DNA of 64,000 bases from Falciphora oryzae (lineage: Eukaryota; Ascomycota; Sordariomycetes; Magnaporthales; Magnaporthaceae), in the NCBI GenBank assembly GCA_000733355.1, contig JNVV01000003.1, positions 1,995,780 to 2,059,779 on the forward strand, read 5' to 3'. How positions within the stretch are numbered: the stretch's first letter is position 1; each line of letters starts with the position of its first letter. A model generated the notes under the pieces. It ran no database searches and was not told the origin of the DNA. It saw only the letters and a list, made by a program, of their open reading frames with translations. Of the stretch, positions 1 through 11,369 are shown in pieces. Made by a program: the position numbers and the translations under genes.

Positions 1-966
1 CTCGAGGGCAATTGCTGTCTTGGCTGCTCCGAAGGCCTCTAAGCCCATGCAACCTTTCCACACAAGGCTCTTGTGGTTGTTGGATCCTTCTCTCGCAAAA
101 GTCACCGCCTGGGGTGATTGCGTGATTCAGCCACGAACTGTCATCATACCCAGCCCTCAGGGACACCTTAGGTTGTAGCCAAAACTATTGCTAATATTTC
201 TGTGGCTAGTGAGCCACCTCTCTCACGAAGACGGGCCTGTTGTCCAGTAACGGAAGCCCCGACGCGACATGGACAAGATCCTGGCGCACACCATCCCGCG
301 CAGCTCCTATCACTCCTTGCCAAAGCCGCTTGTCTCTTTTTGCTTCTTTTGGGCTTTTCGGGATTCCGTGATGGTTGGGCCGAGAGTCGAGCACGATCTG
401 GACCTCCTCGTCTCGCTTAACTTGTCTAGAACCGCGACTAGCTCAATCCCAAAGTGGCATTTCCTAGTACCCGGGTCATGCAAGGAGACCATCCCATTCG
501 GACCCAAGGAGCTGGCTCAGTTGCATGGGTCGTCCCTGGATGCCCATGGGTGGTGGAGTGTGTTCTACGGCCGAAGACTGTGACATGACAGGGAGCCTGC
601 TGCATTGCTGCACCCATATGCTCATCATCCCACGCTCCATGGGGCTGGTTTCCATCCAGCATCGGCTGAGCGATGCTTTGGGGAGCAAGACAGCTGCAAT
701 GTAGTCAAGATATTGGAAGGAGGCGTCGTTGAAGGGCTCGGTTCTGTGAGTGCGGTATCTCATCTTGCTTGATGCAGTTTATGCAGGTAGGATCTAAACT
801 GGAGCTGAGTAGAACATTCCTCTGATAGATCTTTAGTAACGATACCCATCTTCACGGGCCGTTCAGTGCAAGCCAGTGCAGCAAAGAGTTGCATCCCCAG
901 CCCAAAATCAGTCCGCACCCCATCATAAACAAGACCTCTCAAGCGGTAGGTGGAACCCGAGGGACA
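1..966. other. Intergenic, no supported gene
   Basis: No ORF here begins with ATG and shows a recognisable domain or plausible fungal coding pattern. The stretch is probably the upstream region and 5' leader of the bHLH gene that follows. Nothing repeat-like stands out. Confidence 0.5.
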
Positions 967-1859
967 ATGCCCAAAACTAATCCTTCAACTCATCCCCTGT
1001 TTGCATTTATAGAGAACGCCAGCGGACTAAGTCCTTTGGGAAACGAAGCTCCTACTGCCGACACATACTGGTCTGAGTTTTCTGACAATCAACGGCTGAT
1101 TCACGCCGACTACCAAAATGTTCGTTAAAAGTCTCCCAGATTACATACAATCCGACTACCTACTAGAGAACCAATACCGCAATGCTTGTCTTCTATTTTC
1201 AAACACGGGCTATCTGTCCATCATGACTCTATTTACCTGACCCTCCATTTTAGAATAATCTATTCGACGCAAGAGCGCAATGTTACTCCTCCTGGGTTTC
1301 GCATGGCATCCCGACGCCGCAGTCAGCCGACGAGGCAATCGAGCCGGAGATCTCCAGCCCTCTAGCTTTTGCCGACCGAGAATGTAGCGCTCCAGTAACC
1401 TCCGCGCAGCCCCCCTTTCTCCCTGAGGGGAGCATCATCACCAACCAAGTCTGGGCAACCCTTGAGCCGGAAGCGGCAGCAGCATCAGCAGCAGCCGAGG
1501 CGGCGTCCAAGCGCAGGGCGCACCGCGCCTCGGAGAAGGCGCGGCGGGACCGCCTGACGCGCGCCATCCGGGGCCTCGAGGCGCTGCTCACGGTCGGGTA
1601 CAGCCCCGGGCAGGACGAGCAGCTGGACGAGGCGGGCCAGCTGAACGCGCTGTCGTCCAAGGCGGACGTCGTGGAGCTGGCGGCCCGGTACATCAAGCTG
1701 CTCAGGAAGGAGAGGGGCGCCGGCGGAGCCAAGGCCAGGAGGAGGAAGAAAAAGGAGAAGCAGCCTCTTGAGCCCGAGACGCCGCAGCTCGATTTGCGCG
1801 AGGCATCTGTGGGCGCGGAACTTCCTCAGTCGCCGTGGATGAGAGAGGAGTCGGGGTAG
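967..1859 (+). CDS. bHLH transcription factor (Pho4/NUC-1-like helix-loop-helix)
   Basis: Two-exon model: 967-1119 and 1254-1859, 252 aa. The 134 bp intron has donor GTTCGT, a CTGAC branch site and acceptor TTTTAG, and phase 0 is kept. Residues about 135-205 form a basic helix-loop-helix domain. The basic region holds His, Glu and paired Arg (HRASEKARRDR), helix 1 is RAIRGLEALL, and helix 2 is SKADVVELAARYIKLL. This resembles fungal Pho4/NUC-1-type E-box binders by family knowledge. The tail is Lys/Arg-rich (KARRRKKKEKQ), a likely nuclear localisation signal. Exon 2 is well supported by the domain. Exon 1 rests on phase and splice signals only, and the donor is weak. A DNA-binding role in the nucleus is inferred; the target genes are unknown. 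Confidence 0.65.
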
Positions 1860-2507
1860 GAGTCAGCTCTGGAGACCAGGAAGAGTGAAAGAGAAGAGGA
1901 AACTAAAGCAAAGATGATCTGTTTCGTGCTCAAGGGGTAATCGCTTGAGGTTCAACTCATTTCGCATTCTGGGAGGCCCCGAGGGGATTGCAGTAGCTAC
2001 CGCCCAAGAGGGCACGCGTGGACTTGGGTGGAATTGTACTAGTTGTCGTTTTCAATGCGATTCATCTCTCTGTGGGCAGCCACCCACCGTACTTCTTCAT
2101 TTAATCGAAGGCGTTTTTCAAGCCGTGCTGGCTGCAGCGTCCTCTGGGCTCCCGCCGACTGCGCGAAAAGGGGTACCGTGCGCAACCCCATGACCAAATA
2201 CTGTGCGATTCAGGGGCTAACACTCGCCCAGCCCCCATCGTGTCCTGCCGAGTTTCGCCAGCCCATTTGGGTGATAAGGGAAAGCCGCCAAACCCCGAGA
2301 TAATCTGGACATCTGGTTTTTCTCACCTAAACAATCTATTACCACCTCTATTAATTCCGCTGATATCTATCCGCGTAGTGAAATCTATTACCTTTTCTTT
2401 TATACCCAACCCTTTTCCCGCCTTATTAATAAACCGTCCCATCTTCGCCCACACAAGACACCGTGGCGAACACTGACGGGGCCACTCCCTTACCCATAGG
2501 TTAACCC
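1860..2507. other. Intergenic flank of the assembly gap
   Basis: No supported gene. The last 200 bases before the gap (about 2290-2490) are more AT- and pyrimidine-rich than the surroundings, which may be a decayed repeat or simply a 3' flank. Confidence 0.4.
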
Positions 2508-2620
2508 NNNNNNNNNNNNNNNNNNNNNNNNNNNNNNNNNNNNNNNNNNNNNNNNNNNNNNNNNNNNNNNNNNNNNNNNNNNNNNNNNNNNNNNNNNNNN
2601 NNNNNNNNNNNNNNNNNNNN
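2508..2620. other. Assembly gap (113 N)
   Basis: An uninterrupted run of 113 N. It lies 20 bases beyond the stop codon of the downstream minus-strand MFS gene, so that gene's 3' UTR probably falls in it. Its true size and content cannot be known from this sequence. Confidence 0.99.
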
Positions 2621-2640
2621 GCAAGGAGTCTTTGGGATCC

Positions 2641-4946
2641 TCAAGGGTTGCTGACATAACTCTGCGCCCGCCTCAAATCCTCCATGTCCCTAGCCGGCTC
2701 CTGTGCGGCGGTGGCCTTGCCCTTTTCCACATCCGCGTCCGACGACGACGAGTGTCCCTCCTCGACCTCGTCGTCCTCGCCGCCGTAGGCATATTTGCTC
2801 CGGCGGCGAATGGCGGCGCCGTAGCGCCAGAACAGGAACGGGATGGCGCAGCAGGCGACACTAATAAAAGCGATCAGCGTCGAGGCCCACTGGTCGCCCA
2901 GGCGCTCGTACATCTGCTCGGTAAAAAGCACGACGGCGGCGCCCCAAAAGCTCCTGATGAACGTCTTGGCGGCCAGCGCCGAGGCGGCCTGGTGCTGGTA
3001 CGAGTCCACCAGGTAGTTGTTGGCCGAGTTGTACAGGAAGATGAAGCCGAAGCCGACGCAGAAGCCGCCCATGGCCGGGCCGGCCCACGACAGCTCGGGG
3101 TAGGAGCTCCAGGCGAAGATGAAGAGGCCGATCGGGATGAACCAGCAGCTGCACATCATGGGGATCAGCCGCACCTCGGCCGGCGGCTTGCCGTTGTGCT
3201 TACGCACTAGCTTGAGGTAGTGGCTGTTGACGAATGGGGCACAGAATGCCGAGATTAGGACCTGCGGGTTGTGTCAGCTTAGCACACCGGTGCAACAAGA
3301 AACGAGAAGTTGTTGGTTGAACTCACGCCGATAGCGCACGGGATAAACATGAGACCGGTTTGCCCAGCCGTGAAGCCTTTGCCCTTCTGATATATAATTG
3401 GGAACGCGATGAAGAACCTGCGAAAAGAACAAAGCCGAGATCAGTATCCACGCATAACTTTGGCTAGCTTCTCAGAAGGGGAACTTACATGTACAGCAGG
3501 CCGTACAACACGCTCATATACAGCGAGATCAGGAACACGATCAGCTCGCCAAACAGCAGCTGGAACGGCCGGACGAGGAAGATGCCCAGCCTCTCGCCCG
3601 TCGGCCGCATATCCAGATCCTGCTCCGTGACGTGGTCCTGCTCGCCCGTCTCGCGCCTCAACCTCCTGGCGCGGCGTGCCAAAATCGTCGGCGCGTACGT
3701 CTCGGGCACGGTGAACGTAATCAGGATCCACACGACGCCGGCGAGGATAAGCTGGATCCAGTACAGCCACCTCCAGTTGGCCGCGTCGGACAGGTAGCCG
3801 CCGACGAGGGGCCCGATGGCCGGGCCGATGAAGGGCGCCGCGCTGAAGGCCGCCATGGGCACGCCGCGCTCCTCGTTGCGCCAGAGGTCGGCCAGCGTGC
3901 CGCCGACGAGCGTCATCGGGGCCGAGAAGGCGATGCCGTCGATGGCGCGGCAGACCAGGAGCGTCTCGATGTTGGTCGCCAGCGCGCAGGGGATGATGAA
4001 GATGACGGCGGCGAGGAGGGTGGAGCCGCTGTGGGAGAGGGAAGTCGTTGTCAGCAAGTTATCTATACGGACTATCAGGGGGGACATAGGTCAGGTCGTC
4101 GAGGTGCGTACTAGACGATGCGTCTGCCGTAAATCTCAGAGAGGGGAGCGAAGATCATGGGACCTGAAGGCAATGGCAAGTCAGCTTGTAGTCCACCAAA
4201 CGAATCCAACCAGCTAAAACCCAGAAGATCGGGATAAACGCACCAACGCCGAAGCCAACGACAAAGACAGTGATGCTGACCAGCGCCACCTCCTGGCTAA
4301 CACCAAACTCGTCGACCACGCCGGCAATATCGGCTGTGATGACACTCGACGCAAACGCAACAACGAAGCAGGTGAGTGCCACGATCATGGTCGCATACCA
4401 CTTGTACGCCTTGGACCAGTTCTTGGGGTTCTCCTTGTCTCCCGGCACAAACGTGACGAGCTTGTAGGGGCGCCCGTCGGGCCCCCGACGCTCGGCGGGG
4501 CCGGGGATTTCGCCGGCCGGGTTCTCGGTCGTGAACTCGTCAAAGTTGGCGTCGGCCGTCAAGGTCCGGTACGGCAGGTTCACGTCCAGCTGCGGGTCCG
4601 CGTGCCGCTCCTTGTGCGCGTTGCCGCCTGACGTGACGGTGGACGACCTTGACCGCCAGCGTCCGATTGGGTTGCTGCTGCTGGTGTTGTTGTGGTAGTG
4701 GTCTGTTGACGCCCTTTGTGGCGATGATGGCGACGACGGTGATGCCTCCGATGCCCCTGCTTTTTCAGACGGGAGTGTGCCCCTGGGCCGGGGCACTATG
4801 GACTGGTACTGGGCACCTTCCTGGCTGCTTCCGCCTTCTTCGACCGACTGCCGTGGGTTGTGTTCGTCTGGGGCATTTTCTGGCGGCTGGTGGGCTTCTC
4901 GGTTTGCGCCACTGGCAGTGCCTGGTGTAAGTACAATACCTTCCAT
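2641..4946 (-). CDS. DHA1-type MFS drug/polyamine:H+ antiporter
   Basis: Five exons on the minus strand: 4244-4946, 4112-4163, 3489-4028, 3327-3417 and 2641-3261; 668 aa. All introns are GT-AG, 65-83 bp, and phase closes exactly. A hydrophilic, Ser/Pro-rich N-terminus of about 180 residues precedes the first membrane helix ([12 protein letters not shown]). The intracellular loop 2 signature of DHA1 carriers, [15 protein letters not shown], forms only when exons 1-3 are joined. Further motifs are [18 protein letters not shown] and [13 protein letters not shown]. About 12 helices are expected, followed by an acidic cytosolic tail. Family knowledge (Tpo1/Flr1-like) suggests proton-driven export of polyamines or toxic compounds at the plasma membrane; the substrate cannot be read from the sequence. 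The stop lies just beside the assembly gap. Confidence 0.9.
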
Positions 4947-6422
4947 CGTGAGATAGAGGGTAGGGAGGCAGGATAAGTGAGTGGGCGAGGAATGGAAGAT
5001 AAGGCGGATTCAAAAGGCCCAAAACTAACGGGTATTCACACGAAGCAGAAATAAACACTGCAAAGGTAGACGGTGTGTGCTCTGGTTCCATGCTATCTTC
5101 CATCAATCCTCGGGGTGTGCGTTTACTTATATGCTCCAGCCCAAACCCTTCGAACCCCTGAAAACCCTTTTGAGAAAGCCAACATTGTACACACAGACGA
5201 AGATATGACAAGCACCGGGACCCACCGAGCTTGACTTGATAAATCCATCATACCTACGAGACACTGTACTGGTGTTGCAATGCCTTCCGCGCTAACGGGA
5301 TTAACACGGATGCAGAGCTGGCTCGAGCTCCCCTTTTTCTTCTCGGGGACTTTGATAGGCCCAAAGGGGAAGGGTACCACTCCTCTTCTAGTGGAGCTTG
5401 GGTAGGTTGACCCTGTCAACTTATCGGGCAGCTTCGTTTGTTTTCCTTACCGTAACAGTCTTGGACATGCATCCATCACTTGCGGCTCTGCCCGTGGGAA
5501 GAAAAAACAGTGTGGTGGCAAACCGGCGTGTGCTAAGCTGCAAGAAACCCTCTATTGCATGCTAGTGGAGCTTTGGCACCGATGCCACTGCAACCAAGAA
5601 TGGCCCGGTCCGGCCGCTCCAAGCTCGGAATTCGACATGTTCAACGTGGACGGTGTGGATGCGACAAATTTAAGAGGCATCCGTCACCCCGTTGTCGGCG
5701 GCGACAGGAGGCCTGTGGACGCGCTAGTGTTATATTTTTTTTTTGTCAAGTCGTAAAATCTCTGTTTTGATTTACGTGGTCCGATTCCGAGGCCCTGCAC
5801 TGTGCTGTATGTAAACTGGGTACGGTATGCCATAGCCGAGCTGCTCCCGTCCTCTCTTCTGTATGTTCCGTTCGGCCGGATGCGTCACAGACACACCTTA
5901 TGGTTGCCAAAAGCAGATGCCCCTCGTGTAACCTGTGCAATTACCCCTTATCCCTCGGTAACCCTTGAGCTCCATGCATCAATACGTCTCCCGTCCTCAA
6001 CTCCGTTAACAAGTACTTCTGATGATATGATGCTCATCCATTCTCCCTGCGTTGGGAGTCGGAGGAGGGAAAAAACGAAGACGAAATAAAAGAAGAAAAA
6101 AAAAGAAAAGAAAAAAAGACGTCTCTTCCCATGTCTTCAACAAGTATAATCTTCCACAGAAGCCGCTGACTGCCGAGCTGGCTTCCAAGTCGATCCCATT
6201 TCTTGGGCGCAAAGCTTAGCCACCCAGCTTAGCCTAGCATCATACTCGTTCTCATCCCTGACCCTTTATGGCCCACCCGACCGGATGGGCCTAGCAGGGT
6301 TGAATGCACGCCGTAGCCGCACTTGATGACTGAGCGCCTAGATAGGCCTCGGCCATCTGCCAGCTGCTGGTCTCCGCCATATCAGAGCCAGCAGCTTGGA
6401 GAATAGCTAGGGCCAAATCGCT
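4947..6422. other. Intergenic, no supported gene
   Basis: About 1.5 kb between the MFS gene's start and the HET gene's stop. Open frames are short and unrecognisable. A purine-rich, nearly pure A/G tract lies at about 6066-6120. No repeat family is evident. Confidence 0.5.
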
Positions 6423-9047
6423 TTAGACCAGAAGGACCTCCTGAACCTGTGAATTGCCAAAGAAATTCCTCACGCGCGGGACCGTGAAGATGCCGACCCG
6501 CTCAAGCGACAAGAGTCCGCTCTGACCCGAGTCGCCGTCTCGGTTCTTACCTCCCATAGCACCACCGGACTCAGGCCTCTGGAGCACCAGCCCAATATCC
6601 CAGGTCTCACGCTCCAGCTGTTCATACCAAGCTGCTTCGCCGTCGATATCGGCACCGTATGCCGCCCTGGGCCTAAGGGTATGGGTGTCGGGGTAGTTGA
6701 CAATGTCGGGAGCGACACACCCGAGAAGCAAAAAGTAGGCGTAGATGGGCTCCTTTTGAGAGTGCGCCCGCTCGGCCCAGTAGTCGCAATCCCACTTGAA
6801 CACGGCGTTCATCATCAAAAGGGTATCGAGCTCCATAGGCGGAGGCGCATCTCGAAACCAGTTCTGAAGCTGCCTGAATTGGGCCCAGTGGGCGTTTTGC
6901 TGCGCGGGAGGCAGGTCGGCTGGGATATCCGGGGGCGGCAGGGGCGGGGGAGGAAGCCCAGCTGTGCGCATCAGCGGAGGCCGTGGTGGTAGGTTCACGG
7001 GAGGAGGGAGAAAAAAGTCCAGCAATGGGCTGCTCGAAGGCACAAATGGCTGGCCCTTATGCCAGCGGAATCTTGGGCTGATCTTGGCCAGCATCATGCG
7101 CCCGCGCAGAGAAATTGCCCACGAATCGCCGCTCAGCGCGCCGTACTCTGTAGATCCGGCCAGGGAGCGGTGGTCAATGGCCTCGACCTCGAATCCGGCG
7201 TCAGACACAAACATCTTGCGACGCCGGCCGAGTGTGTAATCCAGGAGGACGACAGAGTCGGCGGGTTCGGTGCCGACAGATACCCAGGACCACGATGGCA
7301 CCGCGGGCCGGCAGTCGAACCTGTAGCTCTTTCTCGCAGGTCCTTCTTCCACTTTGTTCACCCACCAGAGGAGGCATTTGGCCAGCTCCTCAGGGGTGTT
7401 GGCGATTAAGCCGGCGTAATAGCCCGCTTGCTGCTTCCCATACACCGACATGTACCCGGCGAGCGCATGGAGACGGTGTTTGTTCTCTGGCATGCTCAGG
7501 CGACTGTATAGCCTTATCAGGGCGCCCCAACGATTGCTGTAGAAAGATGCCGCAAAGGGATCATCGTCACGACTTTGCTTCGAAGGCACGGTCGCCGGGG
7601 AAGACGGAACGCGCGGGTCAGGCAGACTGTTCTTAAGGGAGACGCTGCACTCGCACTTGAACCCAGTCTGGCATTCCCAAACCATCTCAGAGCCATGGAA
7701 ATGCACTGTCCGCGTCGAGGTCAGCCGCTGCATGAATGACCAGGCGGACGAAAGCATCGGGCCTAGCCGCGGCACCCAGGGAGGGGTGGGGAAGTTCCAG
7801 TAGAGGTTGATCAAAGTGTGTCCACAGCGGCCGACTTGGTCAGAGCAGAGATGGTGATGGCTGGCGCAGAGCCGCCGCCGTATATAGACGGGAAACTTGT
7901 GCCTGCCACGGCTCAATACGACTTCATGTGTTTTCATGGACTCCTCTCCGACCCCGACCTCGTCCGCCATGGTCGTAGCCCAGGGAGTGGGGACGAGTCT
8001 CCTGGGGCCCAAAAAGGAGGCCCCGACATCCCGCAGCCTGGTTGGGGAGATGGTGAAGATTGAGGCCCTGTATATCTCCCCGAGGTTCTCAACATGCCAG
8101 TGGAAATCCGTGTCGTCATCTTGAATGACGCAGAGGGCATCGATCCAAAGGTAGCGGACCCCCTGCTCCGAAGCCACGGCCACGGCATCCTTGAATGCGG
8201 CGGGGAGGTCGGCCCAGCGGATCCCGCGCTTGAGGGAAGCGTAGTTGCTAGTTGTGAGCCTGTAGACGGCCGCGTCGGCGCCACTGTCGACGTTGCGCCT
8301 GGGGCAAGGATGGATAAATGTGGCGTAGTCCCCGTCGGCGGCGCGGTCGAACGGGTCGACCAGCCTGACTCGCGACCGCGGATTGCCGCTCAAGTCCAGC
8401 ATCCTCCTTGGGCCGGGGCCGTCCGACGAAGCCCGCCACTCGCGACAGAAGGCATGGTTCTCCTGGCAGTCCTTGGTCCACTCCTTGATTAGCTTTACCC
8501 GACGGTCCGTGCCGGGCTTTGTTGCGACCTTTCTGCCCGGCCCAATCCCCTTGATGGGTATTGGCGAGGCTGTGAGCCCGCGTGAGAGGTCAGCGCCTGA
8601 GTAGCCAGCGAAAAGCCCAGCGAAGATAAGATACAGGTCTGGTGCACGCATCCCAGGCCACGGCTACTAACAGGGATTCTGGTCGGTGAACAGCTCAAAG
8701 CATATGGTAAAGCGGCTTCTGCGCTTTTTTGACCAGTCTCGCATCATGGACGGCAGCCGGATTAGGGCGGCGAGCTCGAGCGGGCCGCCGTCGACCATGG
8801 TCATGAACAGGTGGGAGCGGTCCGGGTTGAGGTTGCGCAGGAACGTGTTCATCGGCAGGCCGAGGCGAATGCCCTCGGTGAAGATCTCGAGGCCGCGGAA
8901 GACGGCGTAGCATATCTGGCAGCCCCGTCCCTTGCTCTTCAAGAGGGCCACAAAGCTGATTTTCAGCCGAGCCCACTGCGGCGGCTCCCAGCTCTTGGCC
9001 GCGTCTGCCTTTTCGGGCCGCAGGTCGAAGCAGACATCGCACACCAT
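6423..9047 (-). CDS. HET-domain (heterokaryon incompatibility) protein
   Basis: Two exons, 8672-9047 and 6423-8569, 840 aa. The intron (102 bp, GTTAGT...CTCACAG) has a GCTGAC branch site. The chosen start gives MVCDVCFDLRP, the Cys-pair opening common in HET proteins; the frame stays open upstream to 9263, so a longer N-terminus is possible. The HET domain spans roughly residues 207-340. It has LTTSNY, the segment from RGIRWADLPAAFKDAV, then GVRYLWIDALCVIQDD and IYRASIFTISPT. The usual LSHCWG-like first motif is replaced by TFIHPCPR, an odd variant. The C-terminal part has a long proline-rich segment (PPRPPLMRTAGLPPPPLPPP). Family role: non-self recognition or programmed cell death on hyphal fusion. 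Function here is inferred; no partner gene is visible nearby. Confidence 0.85.
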
Positions 9048-9687
9048 GATTGCTTCGGCGCCACGGCTAGCATCGCTCCTAGCGACGGTGGTGATTCGAG
9101 CGGGTGAGGACTGCACGGCGATGCCTGGTCGACAGCCGCGCGAGCCTCTGCGAGTTCTGACGCGTTGTGCAAGCGCAGGCTCGGCCCTTCCTAGCTGAGC
9201 AGCATGGTGGTGTCCCTCCATAGACGAGCCGCGTCGGGCGCCCCTTCCTCCAAGGACCCACATGGCGGCATGCAGCAGATGTGGTGCGGTGGTGTTGCAT
9301 TACATAATCGCATTCAAGCCTAGGCCAAGCGCGCACTGTCAACCTTGCTAACCAGATGGCAGTTGGGACGATGTCATCTTCGGTCTTGCTTCCTCACTTT
9401 TTAGGGCACTACTTCAGAGTAAAAAGTAATGACGTCGAGCACTCACTTCTAATCTCTACCGCAGCTTCTTCTCTTATTTTTCATGCCTGTTCTTTCCTCC
9501 AAACAGCCCCGGTAGTTCAGATTGGATGGAGTTTGATAAATTCATCGCACAAACGGGAACAGCTTCATGGCCAACCTGCAGTCGCAGATGTAAACCTGCC
9601 TAGTGTAAATCTAAGGCTTGCCACAAGCCAACCAAGCCCTCCAACTCCTCCCACAGTCATCCTCACTCCCCTAAGCCACCACGCCCT
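9048..9687. other. Intergenic between HET and aminotransferase genes
   Basis: Contains the 5' flank of the HET gene and the 3' flank of the aminotransferase gene. An open frame on the plus strand at 9356-9733 overlaps the aminotransferase 3' end and has no recognisable features. Confidence 0.5.
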
Positions 9688-11279
9688 CTACTGTGTCTCC
9701 CTCACAATCTTGTCGACGGCCTTGGCAAAGTAGTCGACGTTGCGCGTGTTGAGGCCAGCCATGCTGATGCGGCCGTTCTTGGTCATGTAGACGTGGAACT
9801 CGCTGCGCAGCTTGAGCACTTGCTCCTCGGACAGGCCCGTGAAGCTGAACATGCCAATCTGGTCCGTGATGTGATTCCAGGTGCCCGGAGTGCCCAGCTC
9901 CTCGAGCTTGGACCGAAGCGCGGTTCTCATGCTGATGATGCGCCCGGACATGGTCTGCAAGTTTTCCTTCCACTCGGCGAGTAGCGCCGCATCGTTGAGC
10001 ACGGTGCTGGCCACGCGCGCGCCATAGATGGGCGGGTTCGAGATTTCGGATCGTTGCAGGATCGCGAGCTGCGACGCCACGCGCCCGATGGTTTCGGGCG
10101 CGTCCCCAGCCGGCGCTCCAACGACGTGCAGGCACCCGGCCCGCTCGCCGTACAGGCCAAAGTTTTTGGCGAACGACTGGGCGATGACGAGCTCGAATCC
10201 CTGCTCGACAAAGTGCCTCACGGCCCAGGCGTCGCGGTCGAGGTCGCCCGAAGCGAATCCCTGGTAAGCACAGTCGAAGAAGGGGAAGTGGTTCTTCCGG
10301 CGCATGATGGCCGCAATCTCGCGCCACTGATCCTGGGTCGGGTCTACGCCCGTCGGGTTGTGGGCGCAGGCGTGCAGCAGAATGACGGAGTGGTCCTCGG
10401 CCTGCTGCAGGGCGGCCTTCATGCCCTCGAAGTCGAGGCCCTTGGTGGACTTGTCGAAGTAGGGGTAGGTGGCGGTGGGGACGCCGACGTTCCCGAAGAT
10501 CTGGTTGTGGTTCGCCCAGGTCGGGTTGGACAGGTAGACCGAGGTAGGGTGGGCCTTGCGGTAGAACTTCTGCAGGAACAGCGCGCCCAGGTGAACGGCG
10601 CCGGTGCCCGAGATGGTCTGGACTGACGTGACGCGGCCCTTGGCGGGCGTGTCGGCGCCAAGCATCAGCTCGGCGGCTTTGCTCGTGAACGAGGCCAGGC
10701 CGGCGATCGGGAGGTACTCATGGTTGAGCTCGGGATCATTACGGATGATGTCGTCCGCCTGTGCGTCGTTGCCGCATGGCTGTGGTTAGCAAGGGTTCCA
10801 TCGCTTCGTCTGGTGGTGTGCTCGGCACCAGGCAATGGAGAGCTCCAAGCACGGCTTGGCGGGGTAGGTTTGGTGGTAGATCGGAAAGCTTTCTCGAGCT
10901 CTGCCATGCGAAGAATTGAACCAAACGGGATCGGCCGAGTCATACCTTCTTGACGACGGGAAGCACCCACGGCTTCGCATTGTCGTCCCTGTAGGCGCCA
11001 ATGCCCTGCGATCGGAAAGACGCGGGAGCGTTAGCGGCGACGACGTCCTAAAGCACTGAAAAATACGGGACTGCGGCTAGCTGGGTCGTCACAGGCGTGG
11101 GGAGCAAAGGGAAGAGCCGGAAGCCAGGCGCGCAGTGCTGGGGAGAGTTGCCCCACCAAGTCGACTTTGTTTGGGCTCTGGTCGGCCCTGTAGGCCCTCA
11201 TCAAGCCGAAGAGGGGGTCCTCTGGGGCCTGGGGGACCAGCTCGGCCGTGAAGTTGCTCGCTGAAGGGGCCGCCATCAT
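9688..11279 (-). CDS. Aspartate aminotransferase, cytosolic type
   Basis: Three exons: 11157-11279, 10946-11005 and 9688-10758. With this start the protein is 417 aa, the usual length of the cytosolic enzyme. An in-frame ATG at 11369 would add 30 Ser/Thr-rich residues. The N-terminus reads APEDPLFGLMRAYRAD, followed after splicing by KVDLGIGAYRDDNAKPWVLP. The PLP-binding lysine lies in AQSFAKNFGLYGERAG, and the substrate/PLP-binding segment HACAHNPTGVDP is intact. It interconverts aspartate plus 2-oxoglutarate with oxaloacetate plus glutamate, linking amino-acid metabolism and the malate-aspartate shuttle. Intron 1 (151 bp) has a weak GTGGGG donor; intron 2 is 187 bp. The lack of a clear presequence from 11279 favours the cytosol, but the longer start cannot be excluded. 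Confidence 0.93.
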
Positions 11280-11369
11280 GTGGTCTGCGATGCTGCGTAT
11301 TCGGGAGATGGCCGTGGACGAGGAAGAAGGGGAGGTTTGTGGGGAAGTGGTGCGGTTGTTCGACGGCAT

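Noticed and set aside
9356..9733. 125-residue plus-strand frame
   Set aside because: Overlaps the aminotransferase 3' end on the opposite strand and shows no domain.
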